Source of the DNA: Pelagicoccus mobilis | Lineage (GTDB): Bacteria > Verrucomicrobiota > Verrucomicrobiia > Opitutales > Opitutaceae | Length of the DNA stretch: 64,000 bases | Direction: 5' to 3' | Assembly (NCBI RefSeq): GCF_016595505.1 | Contig: NZ_JAENIL010000042.1 | Location: 1 to 64,000, forward strand | In this document: positions 8,331-16,471 of the stretch, piece after piece | How the letters are laid out: every line of letters starts with the position of its first letter | Numbering within the stretch: position 1 is the first letter of the stretch | The notes under the pieces: generated by a model | The model's database searches: none | Told to the model about the DNA's origin: nothing | The model's input: the letters and a program-made list of their open reading frames with translations, nothing else | Translations under genes and position numbers: made by a program

Positions 8331-11300
8331 TTAGAGACAAGGTCCTAGATTCGTCCATCCGGACCTGATTCCTGGCCTGAAGCCTCGAGCACGCTTAGAC
8401 TTGTGCCACCATTTGCGGAACCTGTCTCGCTTGTGCTTGCCTTCCCATTTCCAGGCATGGCCTCGGAAGGTTACAATATCACCCAAGTCGTAAGCGGTAC
8501 GGCGATTCCATTTCGGGGCATCGCATACTGGATCGTTTACCGTGATGGTCGCTTGCGCGAATACGTCGCCTAAGGAGGCGGTGACTACGAAACTGCCGAC
8601 CTCGGTCGCGGAGAAGAGACCGTTTTCGTCCGCTTCGGTCCAGACTGGCGTGATTGCCATCGGGTCTCCGAATTGGTCAAAGCCTTGGGCAGTGAATTGC
8701 TGGCTTTGTCCTAGATCGATGGATACGGTATCCGGGGATACTATGATACTCTCGAGTACGAGTGGGGTCTCATCTGCTGCGCAGGAATGGTGTGGCGAGT
8801 CTTTCGCTCCGATCTCGATCGCGTAGGTGAAAAATACGTCTATGAGATCACCTGCGGTAGCGTCGATTTGTAGGACGTGTACTCCGTCACCTTTGTCGCT
8901 CATTCGAGCGTTTTGTTGCGTGCCTCCGTTGACGGTGTAGTGAGCATCAACCCACTCGGATCCGAGATAGGAGGTGAATACGAGTTCACGCTCGCTGATT
9001 GACCAGCCGTATTCCTCTTCTTCGCCCGAACATATGTTTTCCGCGGGTTCTGGGCAGTAATGAGTCGACGAGTCCTTGGCACCTATTTCGAGTGCGTAGG
9101 TGAAGAACACTTCCACTACATCACCTTCGGATTTGGTGATCGGGGTGATGTGGATGCCGTCTCCGATATTTGACATGCGCAGGTTTTGCTGCGGACCGCC
9201 GTTTATCTTGTAATGGACGTCTACCCACTCAGACCCGATATTGGAATCGAAGACTATCTCCGTATCAGTGATATACCAGGTATAGTCAGCCTCGTCTCCT
9301 GTACAGCCTGTTAACACGGGCTCCTTGCTGAAGTATATGTTGTCCAGGAATACAGTTCCGTTTCCGTCGAACTTTAGCTGGAAGACGCTTGTGAGGTCGA
9401 CAGGCGCGAAGTCCGTTAGCGGAATGTCTACGCTAACCCATTGGCCTGGAGTGATCGGGAGCGCATAGGGCGTTTCAACGGGACCAGGACTGATGAGGTA
9501 GAGGTTTAGAACGGTGGAGTCAGCTGTCCAGAAGTCGAGGTGCAAGCTATCCATGCCAGAGACATCCTGCGGGTTTCCGGCGAAGTCGGTTCCTTGGTAG
9601 TTGAGCCCTGAATACTTGAGCGCGTTGTCTCCAGCTATTTCTTCGTGGGTGACTACGGTTGCTTGTCCCCAGAATGGGTTGAAGTTGACGCCGTCGATAG
9701 CTGTGTAGGCGTCGCTGTAAAGAGCGACTACGCAGTCCTCGGGTAAGGTTGGCGCTGGCGCGGCTTCGCTTGGCTCAGTCGGATCTTCTCCGCTCCCGCC
9801 GCCTACGGTGCAGGCGTGATGAGGCGAGTCTTTTGCTCCTTCTCCAAAAGCGTAGGTGAAGAATACGTCAACGATGTCGCTGGGAGCGGTGGTGATAGCC
9901 TGTGTATGGACTCCGTCGCCAGCGGCGAGCATGCGGATGTTTTGCTGTGCTCCTCCGTTGATTGTGTAGTGGGCATCGACCCATGCTGATCCGATTTTCG
10001 AAGTAAACACGATTTCTGTTTCCGAGATGGACCAGCTATAGTCGTCTTCCTCGCCTGAGCAGCCTGCTTCTTCAGGTGTTTTGCTGAAGTATATGTTGTC
10101 TAGGAACACCGTTCCGTTTCCGTCGAACTTGAGCTGGAAGACGTTTGTGAGGTCGACAGGCACGAAGTCGGTTAGCGGAATGTCTACGCTAACCCACTGG
10201 CCTGGAGTGACCGGGAGGGTGTACGGCGTTTCGACGGGACCGGGGCTGATGAGGTAGAGGTTTAGGGCGGTGGAGTCAGCTGTCCAGAAGTCGAGGTGCA
10301 AGCTATCCATGCCCGAGACATCCTGCGGGTTTCCGGCGAAATCGGTTCCCTGGTAGTTGAGCCCTGAATACTTGAGCGCGTTGTCTCCAGCGATTTCTTC
10401 GTGGGTGACTACGGTTGCTTGCCCCCAGAACGGGTTGAAGTTGACGCCGTCGATAGTTGTGTAGGCGTCGCTGTATAGGGCGACTACGCAGTCCTCGGGC
10501 AAGGTTGGCGCTGACGCGGCTTCGCTTGGCTCAGTCGGATCTTCTCCGCTCCCGCCGCCTACGGTGCAGGCGTGATGAAGCGAGTCTTTTGCTCCTTCTC
10601 CAAAGGCGTAGGTGAAGAATACGTCAACGATGTCACCGGGAGCGGTGGTGATAGCTTGTGTATGGACTCCGTCGCCAGTGGTGGCCATACGAACGTTTTG
10701 TTCGTTTCCGCCATTGATTGTGAGGTGAGCGTCAACCCATGCGGATCCCGTCTTCGAGGTGAATACGATTTCTGTCGATGAGATGGACCAGCTGTAGTCA
10801 TCCTCTTCACCTGAACAGCCGTTCAGGTCCTTTTCGACAACCGATACGTTTGCAGTGTCGCTTAGGGCGCCGGAGCTGGCAGTCACCGTAAAGGAACCGA
10901 GGGCGATTGCATTGAAGAGGCCAGTTGCGTCGGTGCCGTCCCAAACGATGGTGGTTGGGAAGGGCGAACCAAATTGATCGAATGCCTCTGCGGTGAACTG
11001 CTGAGAGTCCCCGATGTTTAATTCTGCAGAGTCAGGCGAGACTTGGATTGTCGTAAGCACCGGAGTTACGTCTCCGACAGCGATCGTTGTGGAGCTCGAA
11101 ACCGAGCCGGAAGTCGCGGTAATTTCGAAGATGCCGTTGGCGTTGCCGGTATAGAGACCGGTCTCGTCGATGGTGCCGCCGTTTGCGGTCCATGTGGGCG
11201 TGATAACCATGGTGTCGCCGTATTGGTCGAGCCCGCTCGCGGTGAAGAGCAGTGTCGCTCCTATGTCTATGGCTGGGGCAAGAGGAGACACCGACATCGA

Positions 11301-14300
11301 GGTGAGGACGGAGGTGGCGCGGGTCACCGAAACATCCGCTGAGCCTGATAGGCTGCCGAAAGAGGCGGTTACGGTGAAATCTCCTGTGCTGTTGGCGTTG
11401 TAGAGACCGGAGCTGTTGATGGCGCCGCCTGAGGTTCCCCAATTGGGAGAGAGGAACATTGGGTTGCCGTTTTGGTCGAGTCCGGTGGCGGAGAATTGCT
11501 GGGACTGACCGTCTTGGAGCGTAACTGGGTCTGGCGATACGGTGATCGAAGAGAGAGCGATGGCTGGGCCGTCCGCATTCGAGAAAGTGATGCGACCGAG
11601 ATTGAAGCCACTCCCGATGGCTTGAGCTTGCAAGATGTGTTGTCCTGCTGTGAGTGGTATGTCTTCGACTGTGAGCGTTTCCCATGATCCCCAGCCGCTT
11701 GTGGTTGGGATCGGGATTTCTGGACCCACAGGGGTTCCGTCGAGATCGAATACGAGCGGCCCGCCAGTTCCTCCGGAGCCGTTTGCGTAGCGGATGGTCG
11801 CGTCGTAGTTGCCAGTTGCTGCTACGTCGACAGTGAACTCGAGCCATTCGCCGCTTTCGATCCACCCGACAATCGCTCCTTCGTTGGGGTCGGAGGCTGC
11901 GTCGACGCCTTCCGATGGGCGATATCCACCTTCGTTATAAACGGTTGTATCGGAATATGCGATACCTTGACCGCGTCCTCCTTCGAATTCGTCGTAGTTG
12001 CCTGCTTGGATTTCGCCTGGGATTGGGAAAGCTACACCAGAGAGTGGTACTTGGGATCCGACTTGGACGGACTCGACATTTGAGATATTGAAGGCTTCGC
12101 CGATGTAGGCTTTGGCGAAGAATCCGGGGTGTCCTGGCAGTAGTCCGGCTGTGCTCATTTCGTAAGGAGCCGTGTCGTCGGATCCGACGAGGACTCCGTC
12201 CTCAAAAAAGTCGACGCGATCAACCGGAGACGAGACAGTGACGGCTAAATCGACGGTGGCTCCGGACGGGATTTCGGTTTCGCTGACCGTTAGGTTCACA
12301 GTTAGATCGAGATCTCTGTTGGTCGCTCTACTGAAGGCTGGAACGTCGAGGCTGAAGCCGTCCGAGAAGTTAACTGTAATGGGAACGGCAGTGTAGTTGT
12401 GAGCAGCATACGTTATCTCTCCGCCGTTGTTGAATGCGGCAGCGATTGGGTAGTCGGGCGTAATTTCTTCGGCTACCTGACCGAGCGCGACCATGGCGTG
12501 CAACCAGTGGTAAGTTTGCGCGTCGGATACTCCGAACTTTAGGTCCCGCTCTCTGTAGTTGTTGTATAGATTGAGGGCTTCGGCAGGGTCTAGGAAGGAA
12601 AGGAATTTCCAATAGGTGTCGTACCAGAGGTTTCCATTGGGGATGTTTGATAGGACCTCGGTGTTTGCGGCCATACCTTGCCAGGCTTCTTGGACATAGT
12701 CTGTATTGTGTCCCAAATACAGGGATCCGCCGTGGATTGGGTAGAGCTGGATGCCGTATGAGGCAGCGACATCGGTCGTCCACCAAGTACCGTTGTCGTA
12801 GCCGCCTCCCCAGACACGAGCAACCATTTCGTACGCATAGGAGGGCTGGAACGTGCGGTCGTTTTGGTCGAACCAGTATTCGTTTACGGACGAGTGTTCA
12901 GAGGTGTAGAGGAAGATGCCGAGGTCGCGTATCTCGTCGTTGCCAGTAACGGCTCCCCAGTGGATGAGCGAGGAGTTGAACTGCATGGACTCGGAGGTGG
13001 ACTCCTGGTCGTTGCCAAAGGGCTCGGTCGCGAATCCATTGGCCCACGAGTGTCCTGCGTATGGGCTATAGTTGCGAAGGAAGGGGAACATGCTGTCGGT
13101 GCGCGATGGGTTGGCGGCGTCGCGAATGAGCATGTTGATCATATCTCCCCAATCAGCCGCCCAGCCTGGGTAGTATTGCTCGAGGACGGCTGCGGCGTGG
13201 ATAAAGTAGCCCCAATGGAAGTGGTGGTCGTTTATGTTAGTATCTTGACGGTGGCCCGCAGGGTAGCCGATGAGGGCGTCCCAGTCGTCGTTGTAGTAGA
13301 AGAGAAAGGCGACTTCTCCTGATTCGGCTGTGAGCCAATCTTCTAGGCGCTCTTTCACGGTTGCGAGCATCTGGTCGCGAGCTTCGATGTTTCCTAGCTG
13401 GTCCGCGATACGAGCGGTTTGCACGAGGCGATTCATCACTTGGCCTTCGTTGTAGGAGTCGGTCCAGGTCGCTAGTGTGTCGGCCTTCATTTGTTCTATC
13501 ACTTGCGCGATCTCTGACGGGTCGAAGGAGCCGCTGTATTTTGCGACGTCGGGCATGGTTGGCAGAATTCCGCTAAACCGGATTTCTGTGGAAAATGTGT
13601 TTGAGGTAAGGGTTCTCATTTCGCCGCGAACCGTTTCATAGGTGTAGGGGCCAGGTGTTGTGGAGCTCGGCGCGAGATTGGCCCAGTGGTGCGGGAGGAT
13701 TCCCCAGAATACGGTGTTGCCCGGTCCTTCCATGACGGTTGGCGTAATGATGAAGTCGGTACGGACGGTGGAAGTGGTTTCGTCGTAAGTCCATTCGATG
13801 CGAGTGTCCGTAGGGAATGAATACGCATAAGCTTCGAAGTACGGAGCTGCAGATGCCATCGTCATTGACGCTGGTACCATGACCATGGACCAGTAGTTTT
13901 GTCCGTTGAGATCGGAGGTATACTCGTTCCCGGAAGCACTCCATGTCGAGCCCGCGGGGCCGTACACTATATAGCTTGCTCCGCCAAAATTGTTTTCTAT
14001 GAGCAGCTTGTTTTCGCTAATGGATACGCCGGCTTCATTGAAACCGATCTTTATGCGGGCCAGGTCTGCGTCGCCCTTGGTGAAATACGTAAACGGCATG
14101 CCGTGCCCCATAAGGGCGCTAAAGTCGTGAACGCCGTCGTTCCAGTTGATGGTCGCGGTCCAGTCCGAATGGTCGGATGCGGTAGAAGAGGGGGCGCTTA
14201 GGTCCACTACCCCGACGGTGATTCCCGCCACGTCGCTCATGGGCTGGCGGTACTCTGTCGGGGTGCCTCCTGCAGGCATGGTGTAGTTGACCACCAAGCC

Positions 14301-14606
14301 TTGCGGGAGCGAACGGTATGAAAGCGGGTAGTTGAAAGCTTGGCCTCCATGTGACTGTTTGAGGAGATTCGACCACCAGTCGTTTGTGGGAACGGGCTTA
14401 GAAGCCGCCGGACCGCTTAGGTAGGGGGTGCCGTCGGGAAAGCCGTTGCGACCTGCTTCATCGACCCCTGGAAATTCGGTCGTGTAGCTACCGGAGCCGA
14501 TGGGTACTATTGTTTGCGCGGAGGTAAGGGCCGCAATTATTAGAAAGAACGAGAGCAGTGTGAGTTCCTTCAACCAGGTGAAGGTATTCATGGAGCTTCT
14601 TTTCAT
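8331..14606 (-). CDS. Multimodular GH81 endo-1,3-beta-glucanase (laminarinase)
   Basis: This giant secreted enzyme (about 2,091 residues from the ATG at 14606; an ATG at 14591 is also possible, and a TTG lies at 14618) starts with a signal peptide. A GH81 domain (about 35-745) carries the DHHFHWGYF motif and catalytic-region Glu535 and Glu539 in QESTSES. Then follow a bacterial Ig-like domain (~765-855), a CBM6-like domain (~860-1010), three BIG2-like domains (~1013-1260), a CBM56-like domain, a beta-sandwich module, a second pair of the same, two more CBM56-like domains, a BIG2-like domain and a basic CBM5/12-like end (~2026-2091). GH81 enzymes cut beta-1,3-glucans such as laminarin, and CBM6/CBM56 bind these glucans. 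The central pair of modules is a recent tandem duplication. Confidence 0.9.
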   Translation of the reverse strand: MKRSSMNTFTWLKELTLLSFFLIIAALTSAQTIVPIGSGSYTTEFPGVDEAGRNGFPDGTPYLSGPAASKPVPTNDWWSNLLKQSHGGQAFNYPLSYRSLPQGLVVNYTMPAGGTPTEYRQPMSDVAGITVGVVDLSAPSSTASDHSDWTATINWNDGVHDFSALMGHGMPFTYFTKGDADLARIKIGFNEAGVSISENKLLIENNFGGASYIVYGPAGSTWSASGNEYTSDLNGQNYWSMVMVPASMTMASAAPYFEAYAYSFPTDTRIEWTYDETTSTVRTDFIITPTVMEGPGNTVFWGILPHHWANLAPSSTTPGPYTYETVRGEMRTLTSNTFSTEIRFSGILPTMPDVAKYSGSFDPSEIAQVIEQMKADTLATWTDSYNEGQVMNRLVQTARIADQLGNIEARDQMLATVKERLEDWLTAESGEVAFLFYYNDDWDALIGYPAGHRQDTNINDHHFHWGYFIHAAAVLEQYYPGWAADWGDMINMLIRDAANPSRTDSMFPFLRNYSPYAGHSWANGFATEPFGNDQESTSESMQFNSSLIHWGAVTGNDEIRDLGIFLYTSEHSSVNEYWFDQNDRTFQPSYAYEMVARVWGGGYDNGTWWTTDVAASYGIQLYPIHGGSLYLGHNTDYVQEAWQGMAANTEVLSNIPNGNLWYDTYWKFLSFLDPAEALNLYNNYRERDLKFGVSDAQTYHWLHAMVALGQVAEEITPDYPIAAAFNNGGEITYAAHNYTAVPITVNFSDGFSLDVPAFSRATNRDLDLTVNLTVSETEIPSGATVDLAVTVSSPVDRVDFFEDGVLVGSDDTAPYEMSTAGLLPGHPGFFAKAYIGEAFNISNVESVQVGSQVPLSGVAFPIPGEIQAGNYDEFEGGRGQGIAYSDTTVYNEGGYRPSEGVDAASDPNEGAIVGWIESGEWLEFTVDVAATGNYDATIRYANGSGGTGGPLVFDLDGTPVGPEIPIPTTSGWGSWETLTVEDIPLTAGQHILQAQAIGSGFNLGRITFSNADGPAIALSSITVSPDPVTLQDGQSQQFSATGLDQNGNPMFLSPNWGTSGGAINSSGLYNANSTGDFTVTASFGSLSGSADVSVTRATSVLTSMSVSPLAPAIDIGATLLFTASGLDQYGDTMVITPTWTANGGTIDETGLYTGNANGIFEITATSGSVSSSTTIAVGDVTPVLTTIQVSPDSAELNIGDSQQFTAEAFDQFGSPFPTTIVWDGTDATGLFNAIALGSFTVTASSGALSDTANVSVVEKDLNGCSGEEDDYSWSISSTEIVFTSKTGSAWVDAHLTINGGNEQNVRMATTGDGVHTQAITTAPGDIVDVFFTYAFGEGAKDSLHHACTVGGGSGEDPTEPSEAASAPTLPEDCVVALYSDAYTTIDGVNFNPFWGQATVVTHEEIAGDNALKYSGLNYQGTDFAGNPQDVSGMDSLHLDFWTADSTALNLYLISPGPVETPYTLPVTPGQWVSVDIPLTDFVPVDLTNVFQLKFDGNGTVFLDNIYFSKTPEEAGCSGEEDDYSWSISETEIVFTSKIGSAWVDAHYTINGGAQQNIRMLAAGDGVHTQAITTAPSDIVDVFFTYAFGEGAKDSPHHACTVGGGSGEDPTEPSEAAPAPTLPEDCVVALYSDAYTAIDGVNFNPFWGQATVVTHEEIAGDNALKYSGLNYQGTDFAGNPQDVSGMDSLHLDFWTADSTVLNLYLISPGPVETPYALPITPGQWVSVDIPLTDFAPVDLTSVFQLKFDGNGTVFLDNIYFSKEPVLTGCTGDEADYTWYITDTEIVFDSNIGSEWVDVHYKINGGPQQNLRMSNIGDGIHITPITKSEGDVVEVFFTYALEIGAKDSSTHYCPEPAENICSGEEEEYGWSISERELVFTSYLGSEWVDAHYTVNGGTQQNARMSDKGDGVHVLQIDATAGDLIDVFFTYAIEIGAKDSPHHSCAADETPLVLESIIVSPDTVSIDLGQSQQFTAQGFDQFGDPMAITPVWTEADENGLFSATEVGSFVVTASLGDVFAQATITVNDPVCDAPKWNRRTAYDLGDIVTFRGHAWKWEGKHKRDRFRKWWHKSKRARGFRPGIRSGWTNLGPCL
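9325..10065 (-). repeat. Intragenic repeat unit, second copy in the protein
   Basis: This unit is nearly identical to 10081-10821, at an offset of 756 bp (252 codons). It encodes one beta-sandwich carbohydrate-binding-like module (starting EDCVVALYSDAY) preceded in the protein by a CBM56-like module. Differences are scattered single bases, so the duplication is recent or kept similar by gene conversion. Confidence 0.9.
10081..10821 (-). repeat. Intragenic repeat unit, first copy in the protein
   Basis: Partner of 9325-10065 inside the GH81 gene. It keeps the frame and encodes the first CBM56-like plus beta-sandwich module pair. A repeat this similar is also a likely place for assembly error, so the true copy number could differ. 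Confidence 0.9.
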
Positions 14607-14618
14607 GATTGTATTCAA

Positions 14619-15460
14619 GTATTGGGGTGTTTTTCGTACGCCTATCTGAAGGGGGCGTCGTATGCGGATCGCATGTTTCGTAGGAAGTTATGGGTACAAA
14701 AGGACTCTTTTGGATGCTTGTGAGCATTCAATTCAAGTTCCTGAAGGGGTGAAGGTCGTCTTGGGGCAATAGTTTGCCGAGCGTAGTATCTAAGGTACTA
14801 CGTACGAATTTCATTCCATCACCTAGTTGGCAGACTTTCAGAGCCAAGTGAGAGGCATCGAAAGCGTATTCACTCTAAATTACAGTGGATCGATATCCTT
14901 CTGAACGGTCGTCATGTGTGGATCGTCGTTTTGGGGTTGGAGAGTTCTTTAGCGGGCACGAGTTAGATCGTTGGTTCGAAGTTCGAGCTAATTCGCAGAA
15001 CTGAAGTTGCATTAGATTGCACCTTAAAGTTGTTGGTATGAAAGCTCTCTTCTTTGGAATTGCCAGCCAAAAAGGTGTAAAATGAACAGAATACCTAACC
15101 CGTATTGTTTGGTCGAAGGGCGTTGCAACGCGTGTTGTAGGCACAGATCGGCGCTCGCTGAGTGTGATCGAATATGTGAAATGATCCCTAGCCGAGCGTG
15201 CGAAAGAAGCTTGGTTGAAGCTACCCTAGAAAACTGAAGTTCTGCACATGTGGGAGTCAGTCCTGCGGAGCTCGACTCCGAAACCGTCCCATCCTTGGTG
15301 CTTGCTGTGTCTGGATTTTGAAGAGCTGTCGCATTCCGGCCGGGCATGGACGGATTGAACTTTTACCTCAGCGATTTGAAAGAGTGTGTGCTTGAGGATA
15401 GGCTTGTAGCAAGAGCTACCGGACTGCCCGAATTTGGCGAGTGTACTCTAGGAACAAACA
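14619..15460. other. Gene-poor divergent intergenic region
   Basis: This stretch of about 840 bp lies between the divergent GH81 and polyphosphate kinase genes. Open frames here lack family-like sequence and good start signals, so I call no gene. Visible structures are a 7-bp hairpin at 14782-14802 (CGTAGTA/TACTACG) and a perfect palindrome GCGTTGCAACGC at 15120-15131. It must hold the promoters of both genes, but I cannot place convincing -35/-10 pairs. Confidence 0.5.
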
Positions 15461-16459
15461 ATGAAAGCGAAACTCCCTATGAATGATAAACAACCCAATT
15501 CGGAAGCTCCGAATGAAAACGTAGAGGCTAAGGCATTAGAGGCTGAGCCTGCAGTTTCTTTTCCTATGATCGGCCTGATCGCGGACCAGATACGGAAGAG
15601 CGTTCCTCGAAAGCTGGTGGAGGTTGTTAATTCCGTCAGCGACAAGAAGCAGATGATCGGTTCGAGCTATCCTTATCAGCGAGCCATCAAAAAGACGGAT
15701 TATGAGGAGGAGCTGGAGAAGCTTCAGATCGAGCTGGTCAAGATGCAGGCTTGGGCAACCAAGAACGATGAGCGAATTGTATTGGTTTTTGAAGGACGGG
15801 ATGCCGCTGGAAAGGGAGGGACGATTAAGCGGTTTACGGAGAAGCTTAATCCGCGTGGAGCTCGGATCGCTGCGTTGGCGAAACCGACGGACGCGGAGAA
15901 GGGGCAGTGGTATTTCCAGCGTTATGTCGCGCAGTTGCCGACCTATGGTGAAATCGTGTTTTTTGACCGGTCTTGGTATAATCGAGCGGGGGTGGAGCGA
16001 GTGATGGGTTTTTGCGATAATCGCGAGTACCTGGAGTTTATGCGTCAAGCTCCGGAGTTTGAGCGGATGCTTGTTAGGAGCGGGATTCGCTTGTTCAAGT
16101 TTTGGTTCTCGGTAAGTCGGGAGGAGCAGCTTCGTCGCTTCATGTTGCGTGCCAAAGATCCGCTCAAGCAGTGGAAGTTGAGCCCTATGGATGTGGAATC
16201 GCTTGGGCGCTGGGATGAGTACACTGAAGCGAAGGAAAGCATGATCTTCTATACGGATACGGCTGATGCTCCTTGGACGATCATTCGTTCGGACGATAAG
16301 AAGCGAGCCCGCCTCAATGCGATAAAGCATTTCCTCAGGACCGTGTCCTATGATGGGAAGGACGAGAGTTTATTGGATGACTTGGACTCTCAAATCATTG
16401 GCTCGGCTCAAGATATTTACGAAACAGGGGAGCGTGTTCAGGACGGGAAGAAAGATTAG
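15461..16459 (+). CDS. ppk2: Polyphosphate kinase 2
   Basis: The 332-residue protein is a one-domain PPK2, which transfers phosphate between polyphosphate and nucleotides. Walker A is GRDAAGKGG (112-120) and the Walker B/lid region is DRSWYNRAGVER (169-180). The single P-loop domain suggests class I, usually favouring nucleoside diphosphates, but class should not be taken as proven. The N-terminal ~60 residues are a variable extension. AGGA lies 7 bp before the ATG at 15461, supporting this start over the ATG at 15479. The gene is a single unit convergent with the GH78-type gene, only 12 bp away. It is a housekeeping-type gene with no obvious link to the neighbouring polysaccharide genes. Confidence 0.93.
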   Translation: MKAKLPMNDKQPNSEAPNENVEAKALEAEPAVSFPMIGLIADQIRKSVPRKLVEVVNSVSDKKQMIGSSYPYQRAIKKTDYEEELEKLQIELVKMQAWATKNDERIVLVFEGRDAAGKGGTIKRFTEKLNPRGARIAALAKPTDAEKGQWYFQRYVAQLPTYGEIVFFDRSWYNRAGVERVMGFCDNREYLEFMRQAPEFERMLVRSGIRLFKFWFSVSREEQLRRFMLRAKDPLKQWKLSPMDVESLGRWDEYTEAKESMIFYTDTADAPWTIIRSDDKKRARLNAIKHFLRTVSYDGKDESLLDDLDSQIIGSAQDIYETGERVQDGKKD

Positions 16460-16471
16460 CGACAAGTTCGG

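Noticed and set aside
11032-11865. 277-codon open frame inside the GH81 gene
   Set aside because: Arg/Ser/His-rich out-of-frame translation on the same strand as the real module-coding frame.
15024-15347. 107-codon open frame in the GH81-PPK2 intergenic region
   Set aside because: No recognisable motif, no good ribosome site and biased composition; it is probably chance in a noncoding region.
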